Origin: CAZOVB01 sp046541415
Lineage (GTDB): Bacteria; Planctomycetota; Phycisphaerae; SM23-33
Reading direction: 5' to 3'
DNA: 22,796 nt
NCBI GenBank assembly: GCA_046541415.1
Contig: JBKHDI010000062.1
Coordinates: forward strand, 1-22,796
Shown here piece by piece: positions 1-7,453 of the stretch (within the stretch, counting starts at the first letter, position 1; each line of letters begins with the position of its first letter). A program made the translations under genes and the position numbers. The notes under the pieces are model-generated. The model was not told where the DNA came from and did not search any database. It saw only the letters and a list, made by a program, of their open reading frames with translations.

Positions 1-39
1 GTGAACCAGGGCACCGTTACGTTTGGGGGGCTGGGGGGC

Positions 40-699
40 TCAGTTCATGCGGTTGAAGATTTCCTGGGCGCGGCGTTGGATTTTCTGGTCGATGCGGGCT
101 TCCAGGTCGGTCAGTCGTCCCAGGCTGGACAGGCCGGGCAGTTCCGGGTGCGTGCCATCCTGCGGTTGACTCTCGCGGGGCAGTTGGAAGGTTGAGTCGC
201 GGGCGGCCTCGGTCAGCAGTTCCGCCGTATCCTCGCCGTAATCCAGGGGAATTCCGCCGCCGGTGAACACCATGCCGATCCCCGCGGCGCTGGTCAGTTG
301 GAGGTGCTGCTGGTTGGAGCGGGCGAAGAGCACGCGTGTGTAGGGTTTGTAGGCGTCGTCGGCCTGCCCGGAGGGGCCGATCGTCACGATCGCCAGCGCG
401 TAGGTTTTGTGCAGGGCGCTGAGTTTCCGGGCGCGGCTGGTGGTCAGCTCGTCGCGCCAGAACTCGAACGGCGCGGCGGTGACCATCGGTTCGGTGATGA
501 TGGTCCCTGCCCGGGCGTCGACCTGGTCGATCTGGAAGCGGAATTCGTCGAGCACTTCGCGGCTGGCCTGCCAGATCGCCTGGTAGCGTTTCTGCCGGTC
601 GGTCAGTTCCGGGCCCTGGTCGTTGGGCTGGGTATACTTGACGCAGCCGGATGTGGCGGCGACCAACGCGACGAGGATAGATGGGAGCAATTGCTTCAT
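40..699 (-). CDS. Putative lipoprotein of unknown function
   Basis: This 219-residue protein has a short basic N-terminus (MKQ), a hydrophobic stretch and a cysteine at about residue 19 in the context ATSGC, which resembles a lipobox although position -3 is Thr rather than Leu. After processing it would be membrane-anchored. The middle holds an FEFWRDE segment and a region rich in beta-forming residues. The last ~30 residues (LTDLEARIDQKIQRRAQEI) look like an amphipathic helix or coiled coil. I do not recognise a named family. The start at 699 was chosen over an in-frame upstream start at 789 because it gives a clean signal sequence and lies 10 nt downstream of a good -10 box. No Shine-Dalgarno sequence precedes it. 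The gene is divergent from rsmD and appears monocistronic within the window. Confidence 0.75.
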   Translation of the reverse strand: MKQLLPSILVALVAATSGCVKYTQPNDQGPELTDRQKRYQAIWQASREVLDEFRFQIDQVDARAGTIITEPMVTAAPFEFWRDELTTSRARKLSALHKTYALAIVTIGPSGQADDAYKPYTRVLFARSNQQHLQLTSAAGIGMVFTGGGIPLDYGEDTAELLTEAARDSTFQLPRESQPQDGTHPELPGLSSLGRLTDLEARIDQKIQRRAQEIFNRMN

Positions 700-708
700 A
701 TCGGCCAG

Positions 709-737
709 ATTATGAGGCCGGATCACAAAACGCTCAA
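709..737 (-). promoter_or_regulatory. Sigma70-like promoter of the first lipoprotein gene
   Basis: On the minus strand, TTGAGC (732-737) and CATAAT (709-714) are separated by exactly 17 bp. The -10 box matches consensus at 5 of 6 positions and the -35 at 4 of 6. The expected transcription start, about 7 nt further, falls near 702, leaving a leader of only ~3 nt before the ATG at 699. The mRNA would be leaderless or nearly so, which agrees with the absence of a Shine-Dalgarno sequence. Confidence 0.45.
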
Positions 738-775
738 GAATATTTGCCCGCCGGCGGAGGGAATTGTAGGTTTCC

Positions 776-885
776 GATGCAGGTAGCATCGTCAGCCACG
801 CGCAACTTCAGGGCTGGAGATCCCCCTCTCCAGCACCGATGCCCCCGAGCCCCGGTTCCTCGCCCACGTGCCGGGGCTTTTTATT
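776..885 (+). ncRNA. Candidate small structured RNA ending in a terminator
   Basis: Three hairpins follow each other on the plus strand: GATGC/GCATC (776-780/786-790), GCTGGAGA/TCTCCAGC (813-820/827-834, six-base loop) and AGCCCCGG/CCGGGGCT (848-855/871-878), the last followed by a T run. No open reading frame ends just upstream on this strand, so the terminator has no obvious protein-coding client. A weak promoter-like pair, TTGCCC (744-749) and TAGGTT (767-772) at 17 bp spacing, would start a transcript near 780. I recognise no known RNA family (not tmRNA, 4.5S or 6S by eye). This is inference from structure only. Confidence 0.25.
848..885 (+). terminator. Rho-independent terminator, plus strand
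   Basis: An 8-bp GC-rich perfect stem (848-855 with 871-878) and a 15-nt loop are followed by TTTTT ATT. The T run lies only on the plus-strand side, so the element would stop rightward transcription. It lies upstream of rsmD and would insulate it from anything transcribed out of 700-850. Confidence 0.6.
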
Positions 886-912
886 GCGCCCGCTGCGGAG
901 CTGCGGTACAAT
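884..912 (+). promoter_or_regulatory. Possible promoter of the rsmD operon
   Basis: TTGCGC (884-889) and TACAAT (907-912) are spaced by 17 bp. The -10 matches 5 of 6 consensus positions and the -35 about 3 of 6. Transcription would start near 919, giving a ~64-nt leader to the rsmD ATG. The box lies just beyond the terminator, as expected for the first promoter of a new operon. Confidence 0.35.
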
Positions 913-982
913 CGGCCCGGATCGGCTGCGGGCGGAACTTGTCGCGCCATCGGCCGTTGTATGTGCAAGAATCGAGTGGGCC

Positions 983-1570
983 ATGATCCGCATTCTCTCC
1001 GGCCGCTACAAGGGCCGAAACATCCTGCCGCCACCGGCCTCTGCCAACACCCGGCCGTTTACCGGGCTGGCGAAAAAGTCGGTCTTCGACAGCCTCGCCG
1101 CCTGGGTCGACGACGCGCTGGTGCTGGACCTGTACTGCGGGACCGGCACGGCCGGGCTGGAGGCGATCAGCCGCGGGGCCCGACGCTGCTGCTTCGCCGA
1201 CCGGGACCGCCAGGTCATCTCGCGCCTGCAGCGCAACATCCAGGACCTGCACTGCCAAAACGCTGCGACTGTCTGGGCGGGCAACATCGAGACGCGCCTG
1301 GGCGACTGGCTGGCCGAGCTGGAGGGCAAGGTGGATGTGGCCTTTGTCGACCCGCCTTACGCCGACGCAGCCAAGTGGGATTTGCCCCGCCAGGTCGAGA
1401 AGATCTTCGAGCCCCTTTCCCGGGCCCTGGCCCACGACGGGCGCCTCGTGCTGCGCCTGCCCGATTCCGCCCAGCAGCCCGATCGCCTCGGGCCTCTGGT
1501 GCAGGTCAAGCAGAAGCGGTTCGGCAACATGCAGATCGGCATCTGGTCGCCGCCGGAGGAGCCCGCCTGA
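983..1570 (+). CDS. rsmD: 16S rRNA (guanine(966)-N2)-methyltransferase RsmD
   Basis: This 195-residue protein would methylate N2 of G966 (E. coli numbering) in 16S rRNA, using S-adenosylmethionine. Features seen: the N-terminal MIRILSGRYKGR segment typical of RsmD, the SAM-binding motif DLYCGTGTAGLEA beginning at D49, and the catalytic DPPY at 123-126. The length is close to the E. coli enzyme (198 aa). The ATG at 983 was chosen over upstream in-frame codons because the family starts with this motif; the preceding 48 in-frame codons do not look like RsmD. Its stop overlaps the next start (TGATG), implying translational coupling with the DUF58 gene, an unusual partner for rsmD. The family assignment is firm; the exact target base is inferred from the family. 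Confidence 0.9.
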   Translation: MIRILSGRYKGRNILPPPASANTRPFTGLAKKSVFDSLAAWVDDALVLDLYCGTGTAGLEAISRGARRCCFADRDRQVISRLQRNIQDLHCQNAATVWAGNIETRLGDWLAELEGKVDVAFVDPPYADAAKWDLPRQVEKIFEPLSRALAHDGRLVLRLPDSAQQPDRLGPLVQVKQKRFGNMQIGIWSPPEEPA

Positions 1571-2472
1571 TGGCCCGGGAAAGGTACGAGTACTTCGAGC
1601 CGCGCCGCATGGCGTCGCTGGCGAACCTGAGCATCCTCGCCCGCCAGGCCGTCGAAGGCTTCATCTCCGGGCTCCACCGCAGCCCGCACCGGGGTTTCTC
1701 CGTCGAGTTCTCCGAGCACCGCGAATATTCCCCCGGCGACGACCTGCGCCACCTGGACTGGGTCGCCTGGGGCCGCTCCGACCGGTTCTACATCAAACAG
1801 TACGAGCAGGAGACCAACCTGCGGGCACACATCCTGCTGGATGTTTCCGGCTCGATGGGCTATCGACACGGCGGGACGTGCAGCAAGTTCATCTACGGCT
1901 GTTTCCTCTCAGCCTGCCTGAGCTACCTGATGGCCCGCCAGCAGGACGCGGTGGGGATGATCGCCTTCGACCGGGACGTCCGCTTCCAGCTGCCGCCCGC
2001 CTCGACGCCCAGCCACCTGGACCGCCTGTTCAAACAGCTCGAAACGCTCGAGCCGGGCCAAGAAACCGCCATCGCCCCGACGTTCCACAGCCTGGCCGAC
2101 CGAATCGCCAAACGCAGCCTGGTCATCGTCATCAGCGACCTCTACGACGAGCCGGACGAGATCGTCCGGGCCCTGCAGCACTTCGTCTACAAGAAGCACC
2201 AGATCATGGTCTTCCACCTGATGGACCCGGCCGAGCTGGACTTCCCGTTCAAGAAGATCCACACCTTCGTGGACATGGAAACCGGCGAGAAGATCCAGGT
2301 CGACCCGAGGACGGTCAAGGACGCCTACCAGGCCGAGGTCGCCAGCTTCATCGAGCGGTACCGCAAGGAGTGCTCCGACCGGAACATCGAGTATCGCCTG
2401 GTGACCACCGACACGCCGTACGACCGGATGCTGCTGGACTACCTGGCCCGGCGGAAACGGATGGTGCGGTGA
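1570..2472 (+). CDS. DUF58 domain protein with VWA-like fold
   Basis: This 300-residue protein belongs to the DUF58 family. It contains the signature EFSEHREYSPGDDLRHLDW followed by YIKQYEQETN, and a VWA-type metal-binding (MIDAS) motif D91-x-S93-x-S95 in LLDVSGSMG. Proteins of this type normally act with a MoxR AAA+ ATPase and BatA/BatB-like membrane proteins in envelope maintenance or protein or metal-centre maturation; the exact role is unknown. There is no membrane segment or signal peptide, so it is probably cytosolic or membrane-peripheral. The start overlaps the rsmD stop by one base, and its own stop overlaps the next start in the same way. No MoxR gene lies on either side, which is atypical. 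Confidence 0.9.
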   Translation: MARERYEYFEPRRMASLANLSILARQAVEGFISGLHRSPHRGFSVEFSEHREYSPGDDLRHLDWVAWGRSDRFYIKQYEQETNLRAHILLDVSGSMGYRHGGTCSKFIYGCFLSACLSYLMARQQDAVGMIAFDRDVRFQLPPASTPSHLDRLFKQLETLEPGQETAIAPTFHSLADRIAKRSLVIVISDLYDEPDEIVRALQHFVYKKHQIMVFHLMDPAELDFPFKKIHTFVDMETGEKIQVDPRTVKDAYQAEVASFIERYRKECSDRNIEYRLVTTDTPYDRMLLDYLARRKRMVR

Positions 2473-4739
2473 TGCTGGCGATCAGCTTCGTCACACCGCT
2501 GCTGCTGTTGGGTATCGCCGCGGCGGCCATCCCGCTGCTGCTGCACCTGCTCAGTTCGGTCAAGGCGGTCGAGACGCGCTTTCCCTCGCTGCGATTTTTG
2601 AAGCTGAGCATGGAGAAGACGGCCCGGCGGAGGAAGATCCAGCACTGGCTGCTGATGCTGCTGCGGGCTGCCCTGCTGGGCCTGCTGGCCGTGGCGGTGG
2701 CCCAGCCGCTGTCCGATGCTGCCGGCGGGTGGCTGGGCCCGTCCGGTTCTGCAGCCGTAATCGTGCTGGACAACAGCTACTCGATGGCGGCCGAGGTCGA
2801 CGGCGAGCGGCGCTTCGACCGGGCCCGGCAGATGGCGCGCCGGATCCTGACGGCAGAGAATCCGCCCGCCCTGGCCGCGCTGATGACCACCACCGGCGGC
2901 GGGCCGACGGAGCTGACCGGCGATCTGACGGCCTGCCAGGACCGCCTGGACGCCGCGGCGATTTCATTCGGTCCCGATGGTCTGGCCCAGCGTGTGGCCG
3001 ATGGGATCGATCTGCTGGCAGCTGAGGGTTCAGCCGGGACGCGTGCGCTGTACATCCTGACCGACCTGCAGGCGACGAGCATGCAGCAGCTCCAGCGACA
3101 GCGGGCCCTGGCTGAGGCGGAAGGCATCCACCTGCTGCTGATCGACACCGCCGCGGGCAGGCATGTTGGCAACATGGGAATCGTGGATCTGGACGTGCTG
3201 GGCCCGCGGATGGTCGACGCAGGCGTGCAGGTGCTGGTGACGGTGAGCAACTCCTCGCCGACCGCCCAGGTCGCCCAGGTGGGCCTGCGGATCGAGGGCG
3301 TGGCTGCGGGGCAGACGAAGGTGGTCAATCTCGCCGCGGCCGGGAGGGACGGATCGACCGCGACGCTGCAGTTCGAACACCGTTTCGAGAGGCCCGGGCC
3401 CGTCGCCGGGGAGGCTTACCTGCTTTCTGCGGCCGGGGCGGGACAGGTGACCGACGACCTGCCCATCGACAACACCCGCTCGTTTGCGATCGACGTGGCC
3501 GAGCGCGCCCGGGCGCTGATCGTCTCGCCGGGCCAGGAGCGTCAGGAGAACCCGGCCTATTCGCCGAGCCTTGCGCCCGAGCTGCTGCTGGGGCCCCGGC
3601 GGATCCGCTGGCCCATCGTCAGCCGCACCCAGGCCGCAGCCGAACTGAGCGCCGAGAGCCTCCAGAACGTTGATATCGCGTATCTCTGCGAACTGCCCTC
3701 CTTCACGCCCGGGCAAGGCCGGGCCCTGGCCGAGTTCGTCGCCGAAGGCGGCAAGGCGGTCTTCTTCCTGGGCCCCCGGATCGACCCGGACAACTACGCC
3801 CGGTCGCTGGTCGCCCGGGCGGGCCCGCTGCTGCCGGTCCGCCCCGGCAGGGCCGTCGGACAACTCGGCGACCAAGCCGAAGCCATCGAGGCCAACTACG
3901 TCAACCTCGCCCATCCGTACCTGGCCGGGCTCTTCGCCCAGAGAAGCGACTACCTGCCCAACCTGCTTATCCAGCGGTACTGGCAGCTCCAGCCGCGGCT
4001 GAACCCCATGGTCGCCGCGGGCGACCAGAGCCGCCCGGACCGCCCGGTCGAGGTGCTCATCCGCCTGGCTAATGGCGACCCGCTGGCCATCGCCGCCGAC
4101 TACGGCCGGGGGCAGGTGGTGGTTTTCACCGCCCCGGCCTCGTTCCGCTGGTCGCTGCTGCCGCGCTCGGCTACGTTCGCAGCCATGCTGGCGCGGATGG
4201 CGACGGTATCGCCGCAGCGTGTTTCCGAGCCCATCGAGTACGTCGCCGGTGCGGCGGTGTCTATCGCCCCGGACAACCCCGAGGCCAGGCAGGTGCAGAT
4301 CACCCCGCCGGGCGAGCAGGCCGAAATTGTCTCCCTGGACCTCCTGCCAGGCCCCCAGGGGCCGACGGCGACGTTCCGCCAGACCGGGACCTGCGGGCTG
4401 TACCGCTGGGAGTCGGCCGGCGGGATGGACGGGGCCGAGTCGGCCGGCGGGATCTTCGCGGTCAATCCCCCGCCGGGGGAAGGTCAACTGGAGAGGCTGT
4501 CGCCGTCGGTGCTGGCCCAGCGTCTCCAGCAGCTGACCAGCGGTCGGGTGTACGTGGCCGATTCGCTGGAATCCGCCCACGCGATGGCCCAGGCCGACGC
4601 GACCGGCCGGAACTGGTGGGACCTGCTGCTGATCGGCGTGCTGCTGCTGCTGGTCCTCGAAGCGGTGGTCGCCAATCGCCGCAGCAACGTCGAGGCGGCC
4701 CCGGCCGGCGAACTGGCCAGACGCTCCCGGGCCGGCTAG
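2472..4739 (+). CDS. BatA-like VWA membrane protein
   Basis: This 755-residue protein starts with a BatA-type N-terminal region: a first membrane helix (about residues 5-27), the FPSLRFLKLSMEKTARRR cytoplasmic stretch and a second helix (about 55-75). A VWA domain follows with MIDAS residues D100-x-S102-x-S104 (VLDNSYSM). The middle (about 400-450; YLCELPSFTPGQ, GGKAVFFLGP) resembles the GATase-like domain found in long planctomycete members of this family. A final membrane helix (WWDLLLIGVLLLLVLEAVV, about 715-735) is followed by a short basic tail. Most of the protein would lie outside the cytoplasm. It is translationally coupled to the DUF58 gene, so the two probably act as one module. The function is unknown beyond the family; interaction with the DUF58 protein is inferred. 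Confidence 0.85.
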   Translation: MLAISFVTPLLLLGIAAAAIPLLLHLLSSVKAVETRFPSLRFLKLSMEKTARRRKIQHWLLMLLRAALLGLLAVAVAQPLSDAAGGWLGPSGSAAVIVLDNSYSMAAEVDGERRFDRARQMARRILTAENPPALAALMTTTGGGPTELTGDLTACQDRLDAAAISFGPDGLAQRVADGIDLLAAEGSAGTRALYILTDLQATSMQQLQRQRALAEAEGIHLLLIDTAAGRHVGNMGIVDLDVLGPRMVDAGVQVLVTVSNSSPTAQVAQVGLRIEGVAAGQTKVVNLAAAGRDGSTATLQFEHRFERPGPVAGEAYLLSAAGAGQVTDDLPIDNTRSFAIDVAERARALIVSPGQERQENPAYSPSLAPELLLGPRRIRWPIVSRTQAAAELSAESLQNVDIAYLCELPSFTPGQGRALAEFVAEGGKAVFFLGPRIDPDNYARSLVARAGPLLPVRPGRAVGQLGDQAEAIEANYVNLAHPYLAGLFAQRSDYLPNLLIQRYWQLQPRLNPMVAAGDQSRPDRPVEVLIRLANGDPLAIAADYGRGQVVVFTAPASFRWSLLPRSATFAAMLARMATVSPQRVSEPIEYVAGAAVSIAPDNPEARQVQITPPGEQAEIVSLDLLPGPQGPTATFRQTGTCGLYRWESAGGMDGAESAGGIFAVNPPPGEGQLERLSPSVLAQRLQQLTSGRVYVADSLESAHAMAQADATGRNWWDLLLIGVLLLLVLEAVVANRRSNVEAAPAGELARRSRAG

Positions 4740-4770
4740 ACTGGTAGAGTCCGCAACCGCCCGGAGCCCC

Positions 4771-6555
4771 GTGAAACCCTTCCGCCGCATCCTGAGCTAC
4801 CTCAAGCCGTACCGCAAGGCCTTCGCCGGCGGGCTGGTGCTGCTGTTTCTCGCCCAGCCGCTGGGGCTGGTCAATCCGCTGTTCTGGCGGTTCGTGGTCG
4901 ACGAGGTTCTGCTGGCCGAGAAGCCCCGGTTTGTCGAGGTCTTCGGCGGCAGTCGCATCTGGCTGCTGGCGGCGACGCTGGGGGCGATGCTGCTGGTCCA
5001 GACCGTCGGGACGATCCTGGGGGCGATCCACGGCTACATCCTCGGGATCGTCGCCAACCGCGTGGGGCGCGACCTGCGGATGGACCTCTACCACCGCCTG
5101 CAGGGGCATTCCATGCGGTTCTTCCACGACTCGCGGTCGGGCGACCTGGTCAGCCGGGCCACCGGCGACGTCGAGAACGTCACCAGCCTGGCGACCGACG
5201 GGGTCGATGAGCTGATCGGCTCGTCGCTGCAGTTGCTGATCGTCTGGGGGATCATCTTCTACCTCAGCTGGCAGGTCGCCCTGACGCTGCTGGTGCCGAT
5301 GGCGCTGGTCGCTCTGATGGTCTGGCGGTTCAATCGGCGCGTCAGGCCCCTGTATCGTTCGGTGCGGGCGAGGCTGGGCGATATCTCGGCCAAGCTGCAG
5401 GAGAACATCGTGGGCATGGCGATCATCAAGGCCTTCGCCCGCGAGCAGTTCGAGGCTTCGCATGTCCGGGCCCGCAGCGACGAGCACTACGACGCGTCGG
5501 TCCGTGCGGTCCGTGCGGAGTCTTTCTTCGGCCCGCAGGTCTCGATCGTCGGCTTCGTCTCGAACCTGGTGATGCTCGGGGTCGGGGCCTATTTCGTGAT
5601 GCAGGGCAGCTTCACCATCGGCGGGCTGGTGGCGTTGCGGGGCTATTGGTGGCGACTGTTCGCGCCGGTGCGGACCATGGCGCGGGTCAACGCTCGGGTC
5701 CAGCGATCAATCGCCGCAGCCGAACGGATCTTCACCGTCATGGACGCGCCGGTCGAGGTCCGCGACGCCGAAGACGCCGGACAACTGGAACAGGTCTCCG
5801 GGCGGATCGAGTTCCGCGATATCCGCTTTGCTTACAGTTCCGACGGGCCGGTGGTCATCGAGCATCTCGATGCGCTGGTCGAGCCGGGTCAGATGCTCGG
5901 CCTGGCCGGTCCGAGCGGGGCGGGCAAATCGACGATCCTCTCGATGCTGATGCGCTACTACGAGCCCCAGAGCGGGTCGATCCGCATCGACGGCGTGGAC
6001 ATCCGCGAGGTGACCCAGCAGTCGCTGCGATCGCAGATGGGCCTTGTCAGCCAGGAGCCCTTCCTGTTCAACGACACGATCCGCCGCAACCTGCTGTTCG
6101 GGCGGTCCGAGGCCGACGAGGCGCAGATGCACACCGCTGCGGCGCGGGCCAATGCCCACCAGTTCATCCTCTCCCTGCCGGAGGGGTACGACACGCTGGT
6201 CGGCGAGCGGGGCGTGAAGCTATCGGGCGGCCAGAAGCAGCGGATCTGCATCGCCCGGGCGTTTCTGGCCGATCCGCGGATCCTGCTGCTGGACGAGGCG
6301 ACGGCCTCGGTCGAGCCGGAATCCGAGGCGCTGATCCAGGCAGCCCTGGGTCGCCTGATGCAGGGGCGGACCAGCGTGGTGATTTCCCATCGCCTGTCGA
6401 TGATCCGCGAGGCGGCCCAGATTCTGGTGATCCTCCACGGGCGGGTGGCAGAGCGGGGCACGCACGAGCAGCTGATGGCCCGCGACGGGTGGTACGCGCG
6501 GATGTACCGTCTCCAGAGCGGCCAGGAGCAGCTCGACGCCGGTCAGTCCTCGTAG
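4771..6555 (+). CDS. ABC-type exporter, fused membrane and ATPase domains
   Basis: This 594-residue half-transporter has six predicted membrane helices in the first ~310 residues and a nucleotide-binding domain at the C-terminus. Motifs: Walker A GPSGAGKST (380-388), Q-loop Q428, signature LSGGQ (484-488), Walker B ILLLDEA (504-510, with E509 as the catalytic base) and H-loop H540. It would work as a homodimer in the inner membrane and resembles the MsbA/multidrug group; the substrate cannot be read from sequence. The D-loop reads ASVEPE, with Glu where most members have Asp (SALD/SSVD), a conservative change. The GTG at 4771, 31 bp behind the BatA-like gene, fits the usual N-terminus (KPFRRILSYLKPY). 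Its last 13 bases overlap the convergent pseudopilin gene. Confidence 0.9.
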   Translation: MKPFRRILSYLKPYRKAFAGGLVLLFLAQPLGLVNPLFWRFVVDEVLLAEKPRFVEVFGGSRIWLLAATLGAMLLVQTVGTILGAIHGYILGIVANRVGRDLRMDLYHRLQGHSMRFFHDSRSGDLVSRATGDVENVTSLATDGVDELIGSSLQLLIVWGIIFYLSWQVALTLLVPMALVALMVWRFNRRVRPLYRSVRARLGDISAKLQENIVGMAIIKAFAREQFEASHVRARSDEHYDASVRAVRAESFFGPQVSIVGFVSNLVMLGVGAYFVMQGSFTIGGLVALRGYWWRLFAPVRTMARVNARVQRSIAAAERIFTVMDAPVEVRDAEDAGQLEQVSGRIEFRDIRFAYSSDGPVVIEHLDALVEPGQMLGLAGPSGAGKSTILSMLMRYYEPQSGSIRIDGVDIREVTQQSLRSQMGLVSQEPFLFNDTIRRNLLFGRSEADEAQMHTAAARANAHQFILSLPEGYDTLVGERGVKLSGGQKQRICIARAFLADPRILLLDEATASVEPESEALIQAALGRLMQGRTSVVISHRLSMIREAAQILVILHGRVAERGTHEQLMARDGWYARMYRLQSGQEQLDAGQSS

Positions 6556-7307
6556 AGCGGGTTGAACATCGAGAAGGGCATGTCTTCGGCGGTCAGGTTG
6601 CGCGTCTCGCTGTGGCCGTCGATGAACCCGATCGAGGTCATTCCCTGGTGCCGCATGTCGGCGGCGTGGATCATCCGGGGCCCGTTGGGGCTGCGGGGGC
6701 TGCCGGAAGGGGTAAAGGGGAAGTGACCCATGTTGAACAGGTCGTAGGCGTAGAACTGCTTGTCGGGCTTGAGTTTTTCGAAGTTCCCCTCGGCCATGTA
6801 CATCAGGCCCTGCGGCCCGCCCGGCAGCTGGTCGATGCGCGTGGCGCCCTGGTATCGCCACCTCTTGCCCTGGCGGTACTGGTTGAAGTCCAGGGCGTTG
6901 AGGACGTACTGCAGCACGTGATCTTCCGAGTTGACCGACGGGCAGCGGAAGATCTCGTGTTTCTGGAGGATGTCGGTGAGGACCTGTTCGTTCCAGTGGT
7001 TGCTGTAGGGTTCGATCTCCATACCGCTGATATAGGGCAGGTACATCGCGGCCCAGAGTTCGTGGCCGGGCAGCTTCTGGTTGACCGACGAGTCTCGCAT
7101 GATGAAGTTGTCGTTATCGCCCGCATACAGGTGGGCTGCCCGGTTGAGCGAGTAGACATTGGTCCCGCAGACGGTCCTGCGGGCCAGTTGGCGGGTGACA
7201 TTGAGCGACGGCAGGAGGATCGAGACCAGCAGGGCGATGATCGCGATGACCACCAGCAACTCGATGAGGGTGAAACCCTTCGATCGGCAAGCAGATTTGT
7301 GTGACAT
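6543..7307 (-). CDS. Prepilin-type protein with H-X9-DG motif (pseudopilin-like, copy 1)
   Basis: This 254-residue protein has a short basic leader, a prepilin peptidase site G11|F12 with the conserved Glu at +5 (E16) and a hydrophobic helix ending in ILLPSL. It therefore should be cleaved and N-methylated and inserted like a type II secretion pseudopilin. Near the C-terminus it carries H-x9-DG (from RHQGM to IDGHS), the hallmark of a large planctomycete prepilin-like family with many paralogues per genome. The body is rich in aromatic residues and has few cysteines. The role is unknown; a surface fibre or secretion function is inferred from the N-terminus. No Shine-Dalgarno sequence is visible, but a TATAAT box lies 35 bp upstream. 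It is the first (most 3') of three tandem copies and the most divergent (NVTRQLARRTVC after the helix). Confidence 0.85.
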   Translation of the reverse strand: MSHKSACRSKGFTLIELLVVIAIIALLVSILLPSLNVTRQLARRTVCGTNVYSLNRAAHLYAGDNDNFIMRDSSVNQKLPGHELWAAMYLPYISGMEIEPYSNHWNEQVLTDILQKHEIFRCPSVNSEDHVLQYVLNALDFNQYRQGKRWRYQGATRIDQLPGGPQGLMYMAEGNFEKLKPDKQFYAYDLFNMGHFPFTPSGSPRSPNGPRMIHAADMRHQGMTSIGFIDGHSETRNLTAEDMPFSMFNPLYED

Positions 7308-7342
7308 GGTTGATCTTTGGGTGAAATGTACTGCCCGGATCT

Positions 7343-7348
7343 ATTATA
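7343..7348 (-). promoter_or_regulatory. -10 box of pseudopilin copy 1
   Basis: A perfect TATAAT lies on the minus strand. No good -35 is present at 16-18 bp (CTGTTT at 17). Transcription would start near 7336, leaving a ~29-nt leader. The gene therefore probably has its own promoter rather than being read from copy 2. Confidence 0.4.
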
Positions 7349-7453
7349 GGCGCCCTCGGGCGGAAAACAGGCACAAATGCGGAATACGGTACCGAATTTT
7401 GCGCAGGCAGGGCGTAGAGCGTGTGGGTTGGCCTTCCACCGGCCCCGCGCCTG

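Noticed and set aside
3030..4790. 586-codon minus-strand open frame antisense to the BatA-like gene
   Set aside because: Its composition is shadow-like (Arg, Gly, Gln, Asp repeats) and it has no motif, while the plus frame has the VWA domain and membrane helices.
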